Shown one piece after another: positions 56,677-64,000 of a stretch of DNA of 64,000 nt. Position 1 is the first letter of the stretch. The number at the start of each line of letters is the position of its first letter. The stretch comes from Russula earlei. Lineage: Eukaryota > Basidiomycota > Agaricomycetes > Russulales > Russulaceae. The notes below the pieces were generated by a model. That model was not told the DNA's origin, did no database searches, and worked only from the letters and a program-made list of their open reading frames with translations. The DNA lies in assembly GCA_025769875.1 (NCBI GenBank), contig JAGFNK010000105.1, positions 1-64,000 of the forward strand, given 5' to 3'. Position numbers and translations under genes: made by a program.

Positions 56677-57169
56677 TGTCACCGACTGGGGGTGGTGTCG
56701 CTGACAAATCGGTTCACGCGCGAGACGAGCGCAGCGAGTCGAGCGAGACACTAAGTCTTCGTGAATTTCGGGGATCTCGGAGACGATATTGCCGAGGCAA
56801 ATATGTTCCACAGAGAAGGGAAACTGCGAATAAGTCTTCGCGTTGAGAAGGCTTATGAGTAGGAGAAGTTTCAGACGAAGTGCTTGATGTCTTGCAAGCC
56901 TACAAGTCCTGAAGTTCGAAATCCAGTGATATTTCACAGGAGAACAAGCTTAGAGCTTGTTCTCTCTTACAGGCAGGTTTATATAGACAATGTATACTAT
57001 ATCAAATAGTAGACACAAGGTAAAGGTGAGGCAATCGAGACTAGAACACGCTGGAAGGTGTTGGTACGTGCGAGGCTAAGTGAGTCATGAAACACGCGGG
57101 AATCGTAAGGTCTGTCCAGGTAGGCTTGTCCGGTTGCCGGTCCGGTCCGAAGAGCCGGTTCTTGTGACA
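56677..57169 (-). repeat. 5' LTR of gypsy element
   Basis: 493 bp, almost identical to 49816-50308. Confidence 0.95.
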
Positions 57170-57657
57170 GTCGCACTGCCCCGCGCTCGCAGACTCGCAG
57201 TCGGAGGAATATGCTTTTGGTACGCTCTTGACTGATATACTGTACTGCTATGAATTCCCATCCCATCTCGTTTACTTACTCTCCAATTTTGCTAAACACT
57301 TGCCTTGTTCCGGTTAGTGTAGAATCTCTTATGCCTCGATTCTGGTTCGCGTTCCGTCGCGACGTCATACTCACCTACTTACTCATCTTGTCTCGCGTTC
57401 TCTATCCCTCTGCTCTCTTGATTACCTGCTTTTCCTCTGCCTTTGCCACAGTATTTAATGACTGGTAGCTACAGTTTCAAATGACAGTTCTGTGCAGTCT
57501 CCTGCTCCCCCTTTTTGCTCGCTTCACTGATCAACGAACACATGAACACTGCTGGTCTGAGGGAACTTGAAGCGCATGATGTAACTAGCCATATCCACGT
57601 TTCTATGAACTCATGGGCTACTCATCCATCATTCTCCTCGTACATTTGAAACATATT
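57170..57657. other. flank of gypsy element, 3' side of Plavaka gene
   Basis: No gene recognised. If the Plavaka element extends past the gypsy insertion, this is its 3' region. Confidence 0.35.
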
Positions 57658-59063
57658 TCAATCTAGGTGCCTCCCAAGATAATACTTTGGGATGGCTTGT
57701 ATATGGTGACCTTCTCTTGTCCACAACGAGGGAACTCGGTTTGAGCTAAACTGTGGGATTAAGACACAACTTCGCCATATTCGTTTCACGCTGATCACTT
57801 CTGAATATGGCATGTGGTTTCTAGTTGACAGGACGACTTGATGCATATGTGTTGTGGGATCCACATTGGTGAATGGATGAAACCAATGAATGTAAGCCAA
57901 TGGATGAGGGAAAGCCCCTAGGTGCTTGGGGAGTTCGAAAATAACATGAATCCATGCCAAGTGAAGCCCTTCATTTACAATAAATGATCATGATTCTGTT
58001 GCAACTATGAGACATACCTTGAAACCCCTTAGATGTCTGAGGCCTATTTCCGCTTTCAGTGACAAGAATTGTATCAAATTTTGATCCCGAACATTGTCCA
58101 TGGCCACTGTTAGGGCGCTCGGGAAATGCGTTGACACGGTATGATTCTATGTCTGAATCCATTGTTGCTGACCAGTTGATATAAATCAGTTTGTAGATAT
58201 TGAACCGGTCATAGACATTTGGCACGGTGAATTGACTGGGTATATCAATCTTCTGGAGGAAATCCTGCAATGTGTTGACGAAGTCCGGGGCGTTGTATTC
58301 CATCATGAGAGTCCGAACTGAGATGTAGTGGGGTGGTTTCTTGGCAATCGAATATGTAATGAAACACGCAGTCATATTTGTAGATTCCGACTCTGGGGAC
58401 GATGTTTTAAGGGACCATGCTAAGAATTGTTTATTGATAAACATAGCTTCCTGGCATTGAATCCACCGAGCCATTTGCATAATATAATCACGATGATTGG
58501 AGGCCTTGAAGGCACGCTTGGCATAATCTATGTGAAGGCATTCGGAGCTTTCTGTGTTGAAACCGTCAGCTGAGCCCAAATGCTTAATTCCAGCCACGTA
58601 ATGCTGCATTGAGTGAACTTTCAGAATATTGAAGTGCTCGCGCACTCCAAAGTCAATCAAGACACGTTTGTGTGAATGGAACACCTCCAAGGCCTGTTCT
58701 ATGCACAGAAGAGTTTTTGTCGTATGCCTTCGGTATCCTGCATATGTGATGAAGTCCAACAGTGCTCGGGCTATGAGCACCACCCGGGGATCCACGCTGC
58801 CAGAAATAATGCCCAATAGACTCTGTGACATGTCGCGATACTCCCACCCTGTCCATTTTGACATGTTAGAAACACCGTGCTTGAAGTGTTTGAGTCCCGA
58901 GTACACCGGCAGAGCTTCAAAGCATTCGTCCAAATGTTTAGCACCCATTAACTGAGCGCACCATTCCAAAAGGTGACAAAATACACCTAAAAAGAGTTGA
59001 TGGAGGATATCAGGGGAAATGCACATAAAGATGTCTGTATGGGGCATGCCAGCCCAAAACAGC

Positions 59064-59095
59064 GAGAAGACCTTGCGCAGAGAAGACCTTGCGCA
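59064..59095 (-). repeat. 16-bp tandem duplication disrupting the transposase
   Basis: GAGAAGACCTTGCGCA occurs twice in direct succession. One unit restores GLRKVFSLFWAGMPHTDIF in the minus-strand frame. Confidence 0.88.
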
Positions 59096-59563
59096 AGCCC
59101 CATTCCGAGAACTCAGGAGGGTGATGGCCATTAGCCTCGAGATGTAACACCTGTTCCATGTGCAACTGGGACCGTAATGGGAATAGAAATCCATCACCTT
59201 GGGACTTGGCAGGCATGGTACAGATCGGGCATCGATTCTCCTTGCATCCTGCAACCAGGCATTGCTCTGGATGATCGCCCACATATGCTGCGAGGATGGG
59301 AAAGATCCGGCAGATGACACCATCCGCACAAATCAGCTTCGTTCCATTGCTGCCAGCACTTTTCAATGGTTCCAGTATCTTCTTCAGGCATGCGTGAAAG
59401 AGTCGGTACTTTGGTATTTGTGGGTCTGAGAAGCAGGTAATCTCACTGGTAGGGATGTAGCCTATGAGGGATACTGCGTGATTTGAAGATTTGTGGCGAA
59501 CACTCTTGCTGATGTTCCCGAGGGTAAGATATAACAGGTAGGCTTGATGGCCACCTGAGAAAC

Positions 59564-60043
59564 TGTTAAGATCTGCACTGCCCAGAGTCTCAGGTGTGTT
59601 GTGATATGATCACAACTCGGATGCGTTGACGCGTCGGATCACCCAGACCGGGCATCACCGGCTCAGCTCATACACTGCAGCACACATTAGTTACACTGAT
59701 AGAGTGATTTAGGACAATCGGTAGCTACTTACAACTGATCCTCGGACTTACTTAGTGATCCGTGATGGTAGTTAACTGTTCTGCATCTAGTGGCGGTCTC
59801 AGGTACTTAAGAACGCCACAAAGTACGTAGATCACTTCAGTTTTGTGTCAACCAAACTGAAGTGAGTATTTACACTATGATATCTTATCTCACAGTACTG
59901 ACGACACATTGTAGCTATTGTCTGATAGGTGCATTATTTATATTAGTTTTGTGTCAACCAAACTGAACTAATGTCTGATAGATCTGCCTGCGATCTTATC
60001 ATCTGCTGCTATCTAATCACACATACTGCGCCTATTTTCAACA
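59564..60043 (+). repeat. solo copia-type LTR (480 bp) in the transposase
   Basis: TGTTAAGATC...TTTTCAACA; target duplication GAAAC at 59559-59563 and 60044-60048. Related to the LTRs of the copia element at 40858 (shared ACAATCGGTAGCTACT and CTTCAGTTTTGT blocks). Confidence 0.92.
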
Positions 60044-62084
60044 GAAACCCGATAACTGCATCTTATTGGATGCAAGGATGACTGGGCACACGACGCCGCC
60101 TGAAGGGATTTTATCCTAATGCGACATAAGACTGATAAACCTGGGATGGTGTCTAAAACAAACGCACCTGCATTTCCCACCACCAATCCGCAGTCCACAT
60201 TTCATCATATACACATGTGTTCCCTGTGCTGTCCTCATAGATGCGCTCCAGGACATAGGATATATATTTTTTGAACATTGGGTTTGATATAAGCCCTTCA
60301 ACGCATTGTAGAGAATTTCGATACCACAATTCAAAATGATCTTGTGTCGGCTCTCCATTCTCATCCAGTAGATCCCCAGTGAAGCTGAAGGTCTCTGTGA
60401 GCCACAGAGACCCTGCCGGAAGTGTATCGATTTTTTTGAAAAAGGAGTATGCACTTTTGTACGCGAGTTGGAAGCATTTCATTGTCTATGTATATTTTAC
60501 GTTAGGACTGAGTCACCAAGTGCGTAGTTGGACTTACCAATCCCAGCTTCAGAAATTCGTCTGTTCCAGTCTTGTTGACTCGGTTTATGAGCCAATTGAT
60601 AAGCTCCCATTCATCCATATCTTCAAATGGCGCCCATGGAGGCAACCCTGATTTCTGTAGCGCCTCACCTCGCTCCTGGAATGGGGTGAGAGCTGTTCCT
60701 AAATTCTCAGCAACCATGGCTGGATATGCCTCTACATAGCACCCTGCGCGGCATTCATCAGCCATCGACTGAGTTTCTGTGTGAGCCCTTTTTGCCGATG
60801 GCTCATTTTGCTCAAGGGAGGTTTCTAGTGGGTGATACACAGAGGATGGCTGATGGTGATCATTGTGTTCTGGGTCAAAAAAATGCTGCGACTGAACGGC
60901 GTGGCATCTATGTAAGCATCCCGGTGGGGCAGGTTGTCGTCAGTGTGTTGTTGCCATGCCATGCTGCATGTCTCCAGCCATGAAAGATGGAGCCTCAGAG
61001 ACCATGTTGTTTTGAAGGCCTTCTTACATAGAAGGCATCTCTGGCGTGTCATGTATTGTACCAATATGGAATGACTGCCAGTGTGCACTGGGAGCTTCAA
61101 GTTTCCTTTTTTCCATTTCCGCACTCCGCAGAATCCATTATGCGACCATGTGACAGGATGTTGACGTTTGATGTACGCGATGCATGGCCAGGCATGAGGT
61201 AAAAAAAAACAACACACGCACCTTGTATCGTAACCATCATCACAACCCTTTCACCCAGCTTCATGGATCAACGTATAACTCATTCATGCCGCCCCACAAC
61301 CAAAGTGCAGGTCTTGAGTAAGTAGATTCTCCTCTCATCATGATATGACACCAGCTCATGTATTGTAGTTGACGAAGAGGAGGCCCACAAGACAGCCAAG
61401 GCTAAGAAGGCAACCAAGAAAGCCATGAATGCGGTGAAGAGGAAGCAGAAGGAGCTGCAGCGGGAGAACGTCAGTAAGTGATTTGGATATCCTGTTTTCT
61501 TGACATTCACCAGATGTCCAGCTCCAACTCCAAAACCCACTGAACACTCACGTCCCCCTGTTGAAGAGGATGACTCGGTATGTACAAAACTCAGTTTACA
61601 TTGCACAGGTATTCACGTTTGCAGATACATTTTTATGGGTCCAACCACCCACATCTGAGTTTGCGCAACTCAGTGATACCTGCCACCTCCAATGGCGGTC
61701 GTGGTGAGATGTTCACCCCGCCGCCATCCAGAGGTGCAGGTTGCTGGGCAAATGTCAAGGAGTGAAAGTGCAGAGGACCCTATTGAATGTGACAAAAGTG
61801 ATACTGACCAGGGTGTATACCCTACCGAATGTGACGACTCCCTTGAAACCTATACTGACCAGGGTGGATATGACAAGGAGGATGCCAATGGCTCGTCCCC
61901 CATTTCTTCAGGAGACGAGCCAGAACAGGTAATACCCTGGCCACGCATACGACACACATATTCGAGGAGGCCCCACAGTTCTCCTTCTCCAGAACATGGC
62001 GATCCAGAGGAAGTGACATCCCGAAAAATGCCGACACTCAAATTTTGTTATCTCCCAACAGTGGATGCACCAGGTCTGGCTCTC

Positions 62085-62205
62085 AATGCGGACACACCAG
62101 TTCTGCTGTCTCCCAACGCGGACACACCAGTTCTGTAGCCTCTCAACACAGACGCACTAGTTCTGTCGCCTCTCAACGCAGGACACACTAGCTCTGTTGT
62201 CTTCC
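62085..62205 (+). repeat. 30-bp tandem repeat in the DUF6532 gene
   Basis: Four units beginning AAYGCGGACACACCAGTTCT, starting at 62085, 62115, 62145 and 62175. They keep a 30-base period and would encode ten-residue units in any frame. Confidence 0.7.
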
Positions 62206-62687
62206 CCCGCCAACACCCAAACTCCCACCCCTCAGTCCATTCAGTCAGACTTGGACCCTGGCCCTGCGCACAAAGTCAGGCAGGTACACTCAGTCAATGG
62301 GTGCCCAAAGGCCAAGGACTTCGGAGCAGACATCCAGGATGTCATCAGTGCTGCAATTACTCACTATCGTGCTGACCTCAGCACGATGAATAGCTATCCC
62401 GACATGGTCACTGAAACAAACTGGGCCAAGGCCGCATGGAAGGCAGGATGCAAGGAGAAGGACGTTAACATGGTTCCCAATGTGAATCATCTGCGCATAG
62501 TGAGTGAATATATACATTCTATTTGTTTAGATTATATGTGGGCCACACAGATCACTGGCAGCGATCTGGCCATCTTCGTGGTGATGTCAAGACCAAGGCC
62601 AAAGACGTGGTGGCCAACAGTTTTCAACTTCCAACACACATACAATCCGACCGTCATTGCCAACCAACTGCACTCGAGTGGCCGAGC

Positions 62688-63189
62688 TGTCACAAGGACC
62701 GGTGAATCAGGACCGGACCTGGCAACCAGATAAGCCTACCTGGACATGTCTCAAGTTTCCCACGTGTTTTATGACTCTTCCATAGCCTTGCACATACCAG
62801 ATGTTTCCTGCGTGTTCTAGTTTCGATTGCCTCGCTTCCACCTCATGAATACTATTTGATATAGTATTTTACATGTATATAAGACCGCTATTCGATGAGG
62901 ACAAGCCCTAAGCTTGTTCTCCTGTGAAATCTCACTGGTTTTCTTGCTTCGGAACTTGTAGGCTTGCAAGACCTCAAGCAGAATCGTCCGAAAACCCTCT
63001 CACTCATAAGTCTTCCTAACGCGAAGACTTATTCAGTGATTTCCCCTCTTCGCGGAACTGTATTTGCCTTGGCAATATCATCTCCAAGAACCCCAAAACT
63101 AGCGAAGACTTAGTGTCTTGCTCGACTCGCTACGCTCATCTCGCTGTGTGAACTGATTTGTCAGCGACACCAGCCCCCAGTCGGTGACA
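62688..63189 (+). repeat. solo gypsy LTR (502 bp) in the DUF6532 gene
   Basis: TGTCACAAGG...GTCGGTGACA; target duplication CGAGC at 62683-62687 and 63190-63194. Same LTR family as the chromovirus at 49816, older (many differences), in the opposite orientation. Confidence 0.93.
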
Positions 63190-63852
63190 CGAGCTCAAGC
63201 ATGATTCCACCTACGTTTATTGGGTACGTTGCCAGTCAGTGTACTAACATTTCATGTTGCGCTGTTGACCAGGGTTTCCCACAGCAAACAACAGGGCAGA
63301 GCATTTTTTTGAAGAGCCGTGCAATCCAAGACATAATCAACAAAGTCTGGTTCCGAAATTCATCAAAAAGCAAGCCTGACGCCGTTATATTCTGTGATCG
63401 ATATGATCTGTTCCCACTGGTTGCCATTGCGCTCACATTGTCTGTGGTGAAATTTCCAAATGTTGCCCTTGCTAAGCCATATTAATTGAACTTATAGATG
63501 GAATGCGCACTCAATGAATGGAGAACCGGGTCATACAGCCCTGTCACCTTCACAGTGGCAGAATACAAGCATGTTTTCGAGGACGCACATGAGATGCTCC
63601 AAAGTTTCGACCAAGCTACAAAGGACCTTGGTATCCTGCCAGCATCACAGAAGGCAATATTCACTGGTGGCTGGTCTGTATCCATCGCCTTCAAATGAAC
63701 TGTGCTAATAACTTGACAGTGTCTACGGAAAGTTTGATGCTGAAGAAGGGTTGCGCTCACACCAGAACTCACTGTCTGAGGACGCCGTCAAGAAGGCGAT
63801 CAAAGAACATCAGAATGGCATTGACTGGAGCGATGATGAAGACGTCAAGTAG

Positions 63853-64000
63853 TTTAAAAATATTAGTTAGCATTGATGTGTGAAATATACATTGTTTCCT
63901 GACATTTTTGTGAATGCAAGTGCCTGAGTCGTTTATCATAACAATGTTGCAATTGGTAGAACATAGGCGTGTGGTTGGCTACATAGGCTTCCGTAGCACT
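63853..64000. other. downstream of DUF6532 gene, window end
   Basis: Short AT-rich stretch, nothing recognised. Confidence 0.3.

Larger units (their letters stand above)
49816..57169 (-). mobile_element. Ty3/gypsy chromovirus, 7.35 kb
   Basis: Two 493-bp LTRs that differ at about five positions, all transitions; perfect target duplication GTCGC at 49811-49815 and 57170-57174. Coding strand minus: gag, protease, reverse transcriptase, RNase H, integrase with chromodomain, then an extra ORF. The polypurine tract AAGGGGGTGA lies next to the 3' LTR (50309-50318). The high LTR identity and CpG-rich sequence mark it as the youngest full insertion here, though pol has frame breaks. Confidence 0.95.
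57658..61052 (-). pseudogene. Plavaka-type (CACTA-related) transposase, disrupted
   Basis: Multi-exon transposase of Agaricomycete Plavaka DNA transposons. The ATG at 61052 starts a C2H2 finger (CLLCKKAFKTTWSLRLHLSWLETC, split here for length: C-x2-C and H-x5-C). Then come PPWAPFEDMDEWELINW, an intron 60537-60486 (GTAAGT, branch TCCTAAC), the ELWYRNSLQCVEGLI and YDEMWTADWWWEMQ blocks, an intron 60167-60116, and VILASNKMQLSGF, cut by a solo LTR (59564-60043). On resuming: LLYLTLGNI, YVGDHPEQ, CKENRCPICTMP, SPDILHQLFLGVF, HSMQHYVAGIKHLGSADGFNTE, CLHIDYAK, and the C-terminal YIHWFHPFTNVDP (57880). A 16-bp tandem duplication (59064-59095) shifts the frame. Inactive through both lesions. Confidence 0.88.
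61263..63852 (+). pseudogene. DUF6532-domain protein, interrupted by a solo LTR
   Basis: Function unknown; DUF6532 is a basidiomycete domain. The ATG at 61263 starts exon 1 (to 61317). Introns 61318-61368, 61474-61521 and 61578-61624 are clean and give a Lys/Glu-rich N terminus and PAPTPKPTEHSRPP. After frame breaks and ten-residue repeats (62085-62205) the domain begins AKDFGADIQDVISAAITHYRA, goes on with HLRGDVKTKAKDVV and is cut at 62688 by an LTR. On removal, TRVAELK is restored across the joint. Then an intron 63224-63272 (GTACGT, branch TACTAAC), SRAIQDIINKVWFRN, PLVAIALTLSV, intron 63447-63497, MECALNEWRTGSYSP, and an acidic end DWSDDEDVK, stop 63850-63852. It sits head-to-head with the transposase, 210 bp apart. 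Confidence 0.8.

Noticed and set aside
1..64000. CRISPR array, bacterial operons, rRNA or tRNA genes
   Set aside because: No regularly spaced repeats of that kind, introns throughout, and no cloverleaf with A and B boxes noticed.

Overview
The window is a piece of a basidiomycete genome, almost certainly an Agaricomycete. The evidence is: many 40-115 bp spliceosomal introns that rejoin recognisable proteins, a Plavaka-type (CACTA-related) transposase, a DUF6532 gene, a GDSG serine-peptidase-like family typical of Agaricomycetes, a chromodomain Ty3/gypsy element, and Ty1/copia elements with an initiator-tRNA half-molecule primer site.

The left part (about 1-17.7 kb) is the gene-bearing part. 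It begins with a decayed copia element on the minus strand (1-2.4 kb) and a 554-bp Tourist/Harbinger-like MITE (2438-2991, TSD TTA). Then come a broken peptidase-like gene (3985-5855, +) and a broken cytochrome P450 gene (about 6430-8244, -). A small membrane-protein gene is tentative (10734-11075, -). Two genes are intact: glucosamine-6-phosphate deaminase (12815-14066, -, six exons, 278 aa) and an FMN-dependent alpha-hydroxy-acid oxidoreductase of lactate 2-monooxygenase type (15744-17385, -, six exons, 436 aa). The intact genes show that the frameshifts in their two neighbours are probably real decay, not a general sequencing problem.

The right part (17.7-64 kb) is almost wholly transposable elements, many nested. 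A 5.85-kb copia element (17732-23579, TSD ATCTG) is followed by a 5'-truncated LINE with a poly(A) tail (24550-25600). A second, much larger LINE of the same family then runs in fragments from about 25.6 to 48.8 kb. It has been split by four solo LTRs, by two related DNA elements with about 400-bp inverted ends (29972-33378 and 35611-40650, themselves carrying three more solo LTRs), and by a second, degenerate copia element (40858-45532, TSD CCTAC). Removing the solo LTRs at their target-site duplications restores a continuous LINE ORF1 frame.

Beyond 48.8 kb there is a 30-bp minisatellite, a young chromovirus (49816-57169, minus strand, TSD GTCGC, LTRs with about five differences in 493 bp), and a Plavaka transposase pseudogene (57658-61052, -). 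A DUF6532 gene is arranged head-to-head with the transposase (61263-63852, +). Each of these last two is interrupted by its own solo LTR.

In all, nine solo LTRs with perfect 5-bp duplications and three LTR-flanked elements were placed. The older elements are visibly CpG-poor and carry TGG-to-TGA and CGA-to-TGA stops, consistent with methylation-driven decay. The host genes and the young gypsy element are CpG-rich. No tRNA, rRNA or CRISPR array was seen.
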